Origin: Asparagopsis taxiformis
Taxonomy: Eukaryota; Rhodophyta; Florideophyceae; Bonnemaisoniales; Bonnemaisoniaceae
Assembly (NCBI GenBank): GCA_030407315.1
Contig: JALQPE010003084.1
Location: forward strand, 1 to 49,164
Reading direction: 5' to 3'
DNA length: 49,164 bases
The notes beneath the pieces were generated by a model. That model searched no databases. It was not told the origin of the DNA and was given only the letters and a program-made list of their open reading frames with translations. Shown here one piece after another: positions 1-8,446 of the stretch (position 1 is its first letter; the number at the start of each line of letters is the position of its first letter). The position numbers and the translations under genes were made by a program.

Positions 1-56
1 CGGGCTCTCGAAACCTGACGAGGTGGCGTGAAGCAGGCAGTGTCCTTGATGTGTAA

Positions 57-333
57 TGTGTTAAAATTACAGCTGTCAAGCTAGGCGGCTTTTGGGGCGG
101 CTGCGAGCACCCTTTATCCGGGGGACACCCTGATTTGAGTTCAAATTTGGTCTATTCTCAAAAACATGCACATGTGAACATGTTTTTGAGATGGGGGTGT
201 GCCGTACGGCACAATCGACCCGCTGAAATCAAGGTTTTTGCAATATTTTTGTGCCCGAAATTTTAGAATTTCTGGGCTGGCCAGCAGTGCAATCGAGCTG
301 GACATCCACCGGACGTCCATTTCAGGTTGGTCG
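57..333 (+). repeat. Palindrome-rich repeat, copy 1
   Basis: The core carries a hairpin at 157-190 (arms CTCAAAAACATG / CATGTTTTTGAG) and the 14-bp perfect palindrome GTGCCGTACGGCAC at 199-212. Both recur in three other copies in this window. This copy and the inverted copy at 5638-5925 also match in their flanks (ATTACAGCTGTC and GCGAGCACCC on one side, CGTCCATTTCA on the other), so these two are the longest versions. Weaker similarity continues out to a shared GGCAGT near position 35. It could be a terminal inverted repeat or a MITE. Confidence 0.85.
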
Positions 334-510
334 TGAGAGAGTGGGTGGGACCATGATGGAACAAGGACCAAGACCTGTCCCTGGCGTATTGAGCCGGAAA
401 TCGACCCGTCGTTAGGCGCCATTTAGCCTTACAGTTAGTGCCTACAGAAGCCAGTGACAACCCCACTCGGGGCGGCGGCCGGTGCCTGGGGCCGTTCTGG
501 CCAAATTAGA

Positions 511-684
511 CACCATGATTTGAATTAAAATTTGGGCTATTCTCAAAAACATGCACATGTGAACATGTTTTTGAGATGAGGCTGTGCCGTACGGCACTTT
601 CGACCGCCCAAATCGATATAATTTTGCAATTTTTTTGCTGCCCGAAATTCTACAATTTCTGGGCTGGCCAGTAATGCATTAGCT
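511..684 (+). repeat. Palindrome-rich repeat, copy 2
   Basis: A shorter copy of the family: TGATTTGAATTAAAATTTGG, the same CTCAAAAACATG hairpin, the GTGCCGTACGGCAC palindrome and the CCCGAAATT...TTTCTGGGCTGGCCAG tail. The outer flanks do not match those of copies 1 and 4. Confidence 0.85.
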
Positions 685-1221
685 ATCTGCTCTAAACCGA
701 TTCTAACAAGCAGAAAGAATCCTCTCCTTCATGACGATGCTCTCGAATTGAGTGCAATGCAACGGACTCCCTCCAGGAGAACGACAAAGCATCGTCTTTT
801 GCAAGGCATTTCCGTACGAAAAATAATCGAAAAAACATATTTGCCTTTAACCTAACAGCTATTGCGAGCACCGTACTCAGCTATATTTCCTCTGTAATTT
901 CCTTCCTCCAACCAATCAATAGCCGCTTGGTCACAGGCTTAAAAGCCTTCCACTATCTGTCCTATCCATCGAAGACCCTCGGAGGGTTCGATCCAGGCCT
1001 TGATCACCCATGATGGGCGTGCAACCCGAGAAAATGAAAATGGAACATATTGCGATAGGGACGAGATATCATTCAATGAAAGAGAAGTTCTCTTTCGTTT
1101 ACTTTTTTCTAACAAGATTCTAAACGTCTACAAACCCTATGTCGTCCGTCCGTTTTCATCCCGGAGAGATGTGGATGTGAGGTAAGACGCAGTGGTGATG
1201 TCGCGTTGATTCCCACAGACG

Positions 1222-1425
1222 GAGGTGGAGGAGGTGGCTACGGAGGAAGCCTGGAGAACTTCTCCGGTACTGACATCTCACATGTTGAGAACATGTGAGA
1301 TGTCAGTACCCATGGATGAGAAGAAACACATGTTCAGGTCCGGTTCGGATATTCTTTCCATTAACGGAGGTGGAGGAGGCTATGGTGGAAGCCTGGAGAA
1401 GAATAGAGTAGTCCTATACCCATGG
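1222..1425 (+). repeat. Imperfect tandem duplication of a Gly-rich coding-like segment
   Basis: GGAGGTGGAGGAGG followed by a TACGGAGGAAGCCTGGAGAA-like stretch occurs at about 1222 and again, diverged, at about 1366. Each is followed downstream by TACCCATGGAT. The frame would give GGGGGYGGSLE-like peptides. It is probably a fragment of a glycine-rich protein gene, but no complete reading frame exists. Confidence 0.5.
1266..1310. repeat. Perfect hairpin, 21-bp arms, 3-nt loop
   Basis: The left arm (1266-1286) begins GGTACTGACATC and the right arm (1290-1310) is its exact reverse complement, ending GATGTCAGTACC. The loop is GAG. It sits between the two Gly-rich repeat units. Confidence 0.95.
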
Positions 1426-1695
1426 ATCACAAGAAGACGTTGTTGGGCTCCTTTTCGAAGCCCATTCGTCTCTTGAATAAATTTAGCACCCAAATCATAT
1501 ACGATTGCCGAGTTGACACCCCGTATGTCTCGTTGGTAGAAATAGCAGGGGTTCCACCACTCAGCTGGCGGGAAGTAGTTACTGATTATATGAGATATGG
1601 CTTAGCTCCCGCCAAAACCGATAGCTCTGGGCTCAGGTTCTCCAAATGTGGTTATACGAATGTGTTCTGACAATGCTAGAAGACGAATATCTGCA

Positions 1696-1885
1696 TCCTG
1701 ATTTGAATTAAAATTTGGGCTATTCTCAAAAACATGCACATGTGAACATGTTTTTGAGATGGGGGTGTGCCGTACGGCACAATCGACCGCCGAAATCGAT
1801 GTTTTTTGCAATATTTTTTCTGCCCGAAATTGTAGAATTTCTGGTCTGGCCAGCAATGCATCTGAGCTGGACATCCCCATGTCCA
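1696..1885 (+). repeat. Palindrome-rich repeat, copy 3
   Basis: Carries the same hairpin and the GTGCCGTACGGCAC palindrome, and ends with GCTGGACATCC like copy 1. It lies about 340 bp upstream of the methyltransferase-SET reading frame and could supply part of its 5' region. Confidence 0.85.
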
Positions 1886-2226
1886 GTGGCCGTCCGGATG
1901 TCGCTCACCTGGTAAGCGTGATGCACCTGTGACAACCTATGTGACTGCAGTCACAGCCGCCATGGCGGCCGTGCAGTACAACACTCAAAGACAGGGAATC
2001 ACAATCTTTTTAAAATTTTTCTCTACCACGTATCCGTCACAACTTATTACCTACACCGGTTACGGGTTTCAAGACCTTTCCAGTGCTGTGTACCCGTATA
2101 CTCTGTTCCGTTCGATATCAACCAGTGTTCCTCACGAAAGAGTGCAAACGTCACGAGATACGTCGTCAAATTTGACTGTCTCGCCGAGCGGTCGCCATCC
2201 TGTACCGAATTTCCACTCATTCCATT

Positions 2227-2829
2227 ATGACGAATAAGCGCAGGCGCAACAGCAATCCGATCGTTGACGACGCAACCGTGCCAATTCTGCGCGAACCCGC
2301 TAGCCCTTGGGAGGATTCTAGTGACATGGGTACACGTCGAAACGTAGGTCGCGCCGCCCGCGAAACTACTCTCGCTGGCAAAGACTTCCTCCGCCTCTTG
2401 CTGGATTTATTCGCCCACTCAAGTTTCGCAGACTTGACGGACAAGCCGGGAGGTTTCACATACGCGGACCTTGGCGCTTGGGTTGCGCAGGGCACGGAAG
2501 AACAATTTGCGGCGCTGCAAGGTCGACTCAGCATGGCCTTCAGCGGTCGTTCGAAGAATGCTGGAGTCGAGGCGGATGTTGCCGAAATCGTCATGGCAGA
2601 GATGAACGTTGAGCGAGCCAAGCAGATTGTTCGTCTGGCATTACCGATTGCCGAGTTTTCAAGACAGGATGAGCGTATCGGGCAATGGGTTGAGCACTGC
2701 ATCCTTTCTGGGATCGTGCCGCAGACCTTCCTTATTGGATGTAACATGCTTCCTTCGCCACTACAGGCGCCGCAGCGCGGGAACCAAGCGCCTTCGTTCC
2801 TGCTCCACCGGAAACGTTCGAGGTATTGA
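2227..2829 (+). CDS. N-terminal part of the methyltransferase-SET gene, unknown domain
   Basis: A 200-residue open frame starting at ATG 2227 with a basic start (MTNKRRR). Residues about 45-170 look like a compact helical region (GKDFLRLLLDLFAHSSF, then EQFAALQGRLSMAF). I do not recognise a domain. After about 2745 the reading becomes arbitrary. The next frame, open there, reads smoothly into the following segment (ETFEVLMYFQALSII), so one base is probably missing near 2750-2770, for example in a CC or GG run. An alternative is a 26-nt GT-AG intron at 2741-2766, which would also restore the frame but is implausibly short. Best read as the first part of one gene spanning 2227-5416. Confidence 0.6.
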   Translation: MTNKRRRNSNPIVDDATVPILREPASPWEDSSDMGTRRNVGRAARETTLAGKDFLRLLLDLFAHSSFADLTDKPGGFTYADLGAWVAQGTEEQFAALQGRLSMAFSGRSKNAGVEADVAEIVMAEMNVERAKQIVRLALPIAEFSRQDERIGQWVEHCILSGIVPQTFLIGCNMLPSPLQAPQRGNQAPSFLLHRKRSRY

Positions 2830-3638
2830 TGTATTTCCAAGCGTTGTCTATCATCCGAAATCACAACAAGAACCTGCCGCGTCGCCGAATAGGCGACGCG
2901 GCCGAAGAGGGGAACGAAGCCGCACGCGTCCCAGCCCATCGGAAAAGCACTAATCGAGCTTGTTACGTGGTTCAAGTTTTATACCATGCTTGGACCGATG
3001 TGGCCTTCGCCGCAAAGTTTTCCAGCTTCGAAGAGTTGATGGCGCCGTACATCATTTTCGACAGCAGTGAGCATTGGTTTGACGTGCTCGATGAAGGTCT
3101 ATTCGCACCGATGGAGCAGAAGCTAGATCTCTACCACGACAAAGCTCCCCTATCTCATCCTGATGGATATGGTGGAAAAGTAGAGACAAGAACCAGTGCG
3201 CAGCACAGTGCATTTAGGGACCTTGTGAGGAAGTTCTTCGACCGGTTGCAGTTTCTTATCGTCAACCCGGACCTGTACACCTGGACGGAGTCCGACCGCT
3301 GGGGGACGCTGGAAATATACTTGTCAAGCGGAAATCCGGACAAGCTGCCAGCGTACTTTGACACCCTCGACGAAGACGTTATGGATGTCCTCCGCCCGGC
3401 ACCACAAGTCGCAGACGCAGAAAAGGTCCCCAAGCCGGTTGATGACACTCCCACTCGTCGCAACACAGGAGGGAGAGGTTTGGTTCCGTCGACAAGACAC
3501 ACAACCAAGCTTGAACTTGGCCTGGGAGGACCAGTCTTACTGCCCAAGGGCCGTCTCCCCCGTCACCGTCACCCCATGCGACAGAAGAGCAGGAAAGTGA
3601 AGGGCAGGCTCTCGCAAAGGACTTTCTTTCGAAAATGA
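2829..3638 (+). CDS. Middle part of the methyltransferase-SET gene, unknown domain
   Basis: The ATG at 2829 overlaps the TGA of the preceding frame, but this is more likely a continuation after a one-base deletion than a separate start. Visible regions are a helical stretch (FSSFEELMAPYIIFDSSEHWFD) and an aromatic-rich stretch (LQFLIVNPDLYTWTESDRW), followed by a Pro/basic low-complexity end. From about 3540 another frame (about SPPSPSPHATEEQ, then ALAKDFLSKM) reads directly into the methyltransferase, so a second missing base, plausibly in the GG run near 3548, splits one protein. No family recognised. Confidence 0.55.
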   Translation: MYFQALSIIRNHNKNLPRRRIGDAAEEGNEAARVPAHRKSTNRACYVVQVLYHAWTDVAFAAKFSSFEELMAPYIIFDSSEHWFDVLDEGLFAPMEQKLDLYHDKAPLSHPDGYGGKVETRTSAQHSAFRDLVRKFFDRLQFLIVNPDLYTWTESDRWGTLEIYLSSGNPDKLPAYFDTLDEDVMDVLRPAPQVADAEKVPKPVDDTPTRRNTGGRGLVPSTRHTTKLELGLGGPVLLPKGRLPRHRHPMRQKSRKVKGRLSQRTFFRK

Positions 3639-5416
3639 GTCAGTATTGCCGGGTGTACGACGTCCCTTTCGAAGATTTGGTCAGTGCCGACGAGAGCCGA
3701 GAACACGTGCCCATCACGGGCAACGTTCAGCTCATTCTGACTGATCCGCCCTACAATGTTCGTCGTAAGAGGAACGATTCCAACTCTTCGTACGACAGGC
3801 TAACTGCAGAAGATATGCAGGCTAGCATCGAAGTATTTGACGAGCTGTTGCGCCCCGGTGGCCACGGCATCGTGTTCTGCTCCGTTTTGCAGTTCTACGA
3901 ATGGTTCCATTACTTGGAAACGTACAAAGGACCGCAGTCAGAAGGCCCAACCGATGCTGCTGCCAGTGATGACGGGTCGGATGAAGAAGAGGTTACGTCC
4001 ATGAATTCGGACTCCGAAGCATCGCAGCACAGTGGCGAAGAAAGTGCGGATGAGGGGGAGGAGGAGGAGGACGTCGTTCGGAATTCAGTTTTCCTCGTTG
4101 ACGAGGTACCTCTGTTGTTTGTCCGATTACCTGGGCACCTCTATCAAATGCCGGGGCGGAAGAGGTACCAACGCATGAACATGGCATAGGTCGCTATCCA
4201 CTTCTGGAAGCGAGGTGTTCCGTTCAAGACCGGAAGCGAGATGGTGGCCTATAGGAACCACGGATACATGGACGGCACGTACCCGGCGTGGTGCAACGTC
4301 ACCATCAATATGCCCGCCATCGATTCGAATGAGATGGTGTGGCGAACAAGGAGCACAACCGGTGCTACGGTCAGAGTTCGTGCAGAGCAGAAGAGCGTCG
4401 CTCTCATGATGGAGTTGATCAGCCAGCATTCACAGCCTGGTGATATTGTTGTCGATCCATTCTCTGGCACTTTCGCAACGGGAAAAGCAGCTATGAGCTT
4501 GCCTGAGCACCGTGTTTTCGTCGGCAGTGACATGGACAAATTGTGTGTGGCACGATCGCTTCCAAAGCTGTGTGCAGTCATGTCACGTGTAATTCTTTCA
4601 AACAACACTGACATGAGGGTCACGACAGAAGCGAAACAGAGTGCTGAGAAGTTCTTGGCGTCCCCCTCTGTCACGATGCGTACGCAGAGGGAACGCAGGA
4701 TCATCGAACCCCCACCTGGCCTTCCCCTGTACCAGAGGTTCCCGAAATATATTCGGCAGTACCTCTGGCAGCTGTGCCCAGAGTCGATTGCGTCGCACGA
4801 GCACATGGAAAAACCGGTACATTATTGGCCACCTTCCCTGCGCCGCTGGTTGCAAACTGAAAACCCTCGCGTGATGCGGGCACACGATTGTGTTGCGAAA
4901 AAATTGAGCGTTCGACCATCGCTGATTAAGCATCCAAATGCAGGAAGAGGGCTCTTCGCTGAACAGACATTTAATGTTGGCGACGAAGTATGTGCATACT
5001 ACGGAACTGTTGTGTACTCTGATATGAGCAAGGAGTCGATGAGGTTCGCGTACGGAGAGGGTCACATGGCGATAACGAAGGAAACATTCTTGATGTATGC
5101 CATCAAGCTGTATGCAACAGCGGAGGACGACGAAAACATCGAGCATCCAATTTGGATTGTTCCGGCTCCGTTCTGTTCGGCGCAGTTCATCAACGACCCG
5201 CGGTATTTGCGAGGTGAGGACACTCCGGCGGAAGACACCAGGCGGATGGCCAACGTCGAGTTTGTCGAGAACTACAGCAGCGGTTCGACGGGGAAGAAGC
5301 TCAAGGCGAAGGACCTAGAAAATCCGAAGATCATTGTAGTACGTGCAATCCGCGATATCTGTCCGGGGCAGGAGCTCTACGTTCATTATGGGACAGCGTT
5401 TAGAGCATGGAATTAG
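3635..5416 (+). CDS. DNA amino-methyltransferase fused to a SET domain (one in-frame TAG)
   Basis: One frame runs from 3635 to 5416, interrupted only by TAG at 4187-4189. Residues 37-42 read DPPYNV, the catalytic motif IV of N6-adenine/N4-cytosine methyltransferases. After the stop, GDIVVDPFSGTFATGKAA resembles the AdoMet-binding motif (DPFxGxGTT). The order IV then I is that of the beta class. Between them lies an acidic Ser/Glu-rich insert (about residues 105-150). The C-terminal 165 residues are SET-like: a GRGLFAEQTFNVGDEVCAYYG start, then FINDP where many SET domains have NHS, then ANVEFVEN, then GQELYVHYGTAF. By family the first half would methylate DNA bases and the second histone or protein lysines. 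Activity is unproven. The stop may be a mutation (GAG or CAG to TAG), a sequencing error or a readthrough site. No intron was seen. Confidence 0.8.
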
Positions 5417-5637
5417 GGTCACGAAAGATGTTTTCATTTCGACTACAAATAAAGCTACGTTCCAGAGTTGAAGTATATCATATAATGCAGCATGTCCAGC
5501 CACCATTAGTCCAGGGTGAAACCTATTGAGCAGTACTCGCCTGTCAAAAACCAATCGTTCACACTCTAGGTGCACTTCGTCCGAGCAGTGAACCTGACTG
5601 CTTGGTTGCTGTTATGCGTGCAGATGCAAAATACAAG
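5417..5637. other. Short spacer downstream of the methyltransferase-SET gene
   Basis: Contains AATAAA at about 5448, a plausible polyadenylation signal 30 bp after the stop codon. Nothing else recognised. Confidence 0.4.
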
Positions 5638-5925
5638 ACCAAGTTGAAATGGACGCCCGGTGGATGTCCAGCTCAGTTGCATTGCTGTCCAGCCCAGAAA
5701 TTCTACAATTCAGGGCAGAAAAAAATATTGCAAAAAACATCGATTTCAGCGGGTCGATTGTGCCGTACGGCACACCCCCATCTCAAAAACATGTTCACAT
5801 GTGCATGTTTTTGAGAATAGCCCAAATTTTAATTCAAATCAGGACGTCTTCCGGACATAGGGGTGCTCGCGGCCTAGCTCGACAGCTGTAATTGTACCTC
5901 ATTAAATACTGTTGATGACTGCCTA
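5638..5925 (-). repeat. Palindrome-rich repeat, copy 4 (inverted)
   Basis: Reverse complement of copy 1 over its whole length, including the hairpin, the GTGCCGTACGGCAC palindrome and the outer ATTACAGCTGTC segment. It is the only minus-strand copy. It lies between the SET gene and the next transposon-like pair, so it could belong to either. Confidence 0.85.
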
Positions 5926-6076
5926 CCGTATACAATCTGGGCTGTTGGCGTATTCTCCGGTACTTGACCTGACCTGAACGTTCATCGCAGACCGTTGTGG
6001 TTACCGACACTATACAGAAATCTTTTTTGTATCTCGTGCAACTCAATCCTTCCATCGCTTCCGGGAAGGCTTCATT

Positions 6077-8011
6077 ATGCCGCCGCGTATTGCGAAGAAA
6101 GCTCCAAAGCCTCCGGGCCTCCAGAAAAACCGGTCAGCAGCTGCTGTATCGAGTGCCCGACAATCCCGTGCGAAGAAGCGGTGTGGGCCTACCGGCAGCA
6201 TTGAACCGCGGTCCGGTAGTCGCAAGACGGACCGGCGCAGAACTGGGGATCCGCAGCGAGAAAGTGAGGAAGGAGGAACGGCGCGGAGAGAGATGGGGCT
6301 TGACCGAGGCAAGCGTGCTCGCAGGGACAGTGAACATCATCATGATGATGACATGATAGTGGCTCAAAACATGTTGGAATTGCGGCAGAGTGCTATGGCA
6401 AAGGTAGTTCCTCCCGGGTTGGCAGATGCCGAGGTGCTGCAGACGGAGTCCCAGCCGGGGGTTCCCGAGACACTGGAGGCTGTGACCCCCACTGCGCCAA
6501 CTATGCCGAGTACATCAGCCCCAGCAGGTAATGCAGTCAGGGACCCGAGGATAGCGGCAAGGGATGTTGTTTCTGAGCAACGTTCACAGGATGCCAACTA
6601 TCATCGGCGGTCAGGTGGTACTGAGGGGAGAGAGCAGCCGGAGTGCGGGCCTCGTCACAACAGACCGTCATTGGTGCCAAATATGCGCGTAACGCCCCCG
6701 CGACGTCAGGCTATTGCCGATGGAGGACATCATAATTCCGATAGCGTGCGAGATGGGGGGACGGTGAGGGCAGAGAGGTTGCATCCGCCGGAATCCATCG
6801 ATTTAATGGCGAGTCGCATCAATGTGCAGAAGAAGAAGATCGCGGAGCTGGAAAAAAAAGTGTTTAGCCAGGACATAGCAAACAAGGCGCTCACCACGGA
6901 GATAGTTGCGTTGGAGGCTAAGGTGAAAACTCTGCAGGCGGAAAATGCCAGCCTTACTGCAATTGCGAGAACAGGTAGAATCAGTGATCACGGTGGCGGT
7001 AAGTCGAAAATACAGAAAGCCATTCCTGTGAAATACCTTGGAGTTCTTAGGGCGGTTGAGGAAAACCTGACAAAGTGGTGCAAGAACGAGACTATGGAGC
7101 TGGACCCTATAGCGGAACAAACGCAGAGACGTTGGACTGGACGTACCATCGAGGTAGAGCCGGTAGAAGGGACACTTTGGAGCGAAAACGGTGTAGGATA
7201 TATTGCTACCCCTCCGGGCTATATCATCAAGAATCTGCAGTGGTATACACCTTCGTACAGGGACGAGAGTGATCTGCTGAATGACTTGGTGCGACACGTA
7301 CTGCGTCAAAGTCCGTGGTGTGATGTGTTTTCCGATGAGGAGCAGCGTGTGTGCTGTCAAGAGGCTGTGGCGGGGAGCAAGGAATTGAAAGTGAAGGTGA
7401 CGCAGAAACTGTCCGACGTGATGAGTGCACGGAAGCGTAATGCGAGGGACAGATTGTTCGGTTCGCTGGGGTACACGAAATTAATGTCCAGATGCACGAT
7501 GCTGACGACGCGAGCTGAGATGGACGAGCGAGAGGATCAAAAGCGCGAAGCGTCTGAGAAGCTTTTGAAACGGGAAAGCAACGGTGATTTGGATATGGGG
7601 AGGTGGCGAACGGCACCGTTCTCAGAGCTGCGATACAGCAAAGGCATGGTTCCTGACAGCTTCGAAATGGAAGTGAATGGTGATGCATGGTTTAACAACC
7701 GAGTAGCTGTGAATGTGCTGGACATCTTCAGGGGTTATTCGATACGACCAGAACAAGTAATGGACATAGAGACGAGCATACTAACGCTGGCGCGCCTGGA
7801 TGCTTGGCTAGTGGCTACTGTGGAGTGTTTGGATGAACCGAAGGGGAAAGGAGGTGCACGGCAGAAGGAGTTTACAAGGCGGTACAGTCAATATGTGGGG
7901 GTAGCTTTTCAGCAATTAGTTGGTATGGTGGTGTACTGCATGTCTTGTCTCCAAGGCTCGCAAGCAAGGGAAGAAACGGACGTTGTCGAGAGCGAACAGC
8001 GGACGGACTAG
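6077..8011 (+). CDS. 644-residue coiled-coil protein, probable transposon accessory ORF
   Basis: Intact frame from ATG 6077. The N-terminus is basic and low-complexity (KKAPKPPGLQKNR, then RARRDSEHHHDDD), with a long disordered region to about residue 235. A coiled coil at about 245-300 follows (KKKIAELEKKVFSQ, EIVALEAKVKTLQAENASL). The rest is a globular, Trp-rich domain that I do not recognise (about 310-640, including CKNETMELDPIAEQTQRRW and RKRNARDRLFGSLGY). It converges on the transposase at 8447-11486, the usual layout when an element encodes a second DNA-binding or regulatory protein. A different frame stays open to 8369 and might be a C-terminal extension if bases are missing near 7950. 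Confident as a gene, not as to function. Confidence 0.75.
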   Translation: MPPRIAKKAPKPPGLQKNRSAAAVSSARQSRAKKRCGPTGSIEPRSGSRKTDRRRTGDPQRESEEGGTARREMGLDRGKRARRDSEHHHDDDMIVAQNMLELRQSAMAKVVPPGLADAEVLQTESQPGVPETLEAVTPTAPTMPSTSAPAGNAVRDPRIAARDVVSEQRSQDANYHRRSGGTEGREQPECGPRHNRPSLVPNMRVTPPRRQAIADGGHHNSDSVRDGGTVRAERLHPPESIDLMASRINVQKKKIAELEKKVFSQDIANKALTTEIVALEAKVKTLQAENASLTAIARTGRISDHGGGKSKIQKAIPVKYLGVLRAVEENLTKWCKNETMELDPIAEQTQRRWTGRTIEVEPVEGTLWSENGVGYIATPPGYIIKNLQWYTPSYRDESDLLNDLVRHVLRQSPWCDVFSDEEQRVCCQEAVAGSKELKVKVTQKLSDVMSARKRNARDRLFGSLGYTKLMSRCTMLTTRAEMDEREDQKREASEKLLKRESNGDLDMGRWRTAPFSELRYSKGMVPDSFEMEVNGDAWFNNRVAVNVLDIFRGYSIRPEQVMDIETSILTLARLDAWLVATVECLDEPKGKGGARQKEFTRRYSQYVGVAFQQLVGMVVYCMSCLQGSQAREETDVVESEQRTD

Positions 8012-8446
8012 TGCACAGTCACGGCATGTGTTTGCAAGCCGTACTGTGACGAGAGAGGCTGTTGAAGTGTGGCAAAGCGGAGAGGGGTCTGGAATTGTTC
8101 ATGTCGTTGATGATGTAAACCGTTGCTCATCACTTGTTCTAGTGTCCGAGGATTGGATTCAATCGCATATTACGTCAAACCTCGGTGCTGTAATGGATTG
8201 TGTGATTGCGCAAGGACTAATTGGCACAGAACTTTTCGTCGTTGACCCATATGCTGGACACCTGAGTGCAAACCTGAATGTCGAAATCAATGCCGCACAG
8301 TATGGGGGCATGGAGCGGCGCCATCCAGCCACTGCTGATAACGGTTTTGGCGTAATGGAGGATGGTTGAAATTAGTGCAGTAAATGTGACGTTGACTAGA
8401 AGGCTTATCATGTAGTACATTATCAATAGAGTGCTGCGATTTAGAT

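Larger units (their letters stand above)
685..1695. other. Region without a convincing gene
   Basis: No long open frame. It holds a Gly-rich duplicated segment and a perfect 21-bp hairpin (listed separately). The rest shows nothing recognisable. Confidence 0.5.
34..5925. mobile_element. Candidate composite element: inverted repeats flanking a methyltransferase-SET gene
   Basis: Copies 1 and 4 of the palindrome-rich repeat lie in opposite orientation, about 290 bp each, and enclose a gene (2227-5416) joining a DNA amino-methyltransferase and a SET domain. Long inverted ends around a gene are what a DNA transposon with captured cargo would look like. I found no target-site duplication, partly because the left end is near the window edge, and no transposase domain that I recognise inside. 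Two further same-strand copies (511-684, 1696-1885) complicate the picture. The alternative is an ordinary gene between dispersed repeats. Confidence 0.4.

Noticed and set aside
2741..2766. 26-nt GT-AG intron in the methyltransferase-SET gene
   Set aside because: It restores the frame but is far shorter than the 80-120-nt introns seen at 12-13 kb. A missing base is simpler and fits the pattern elsewhere.
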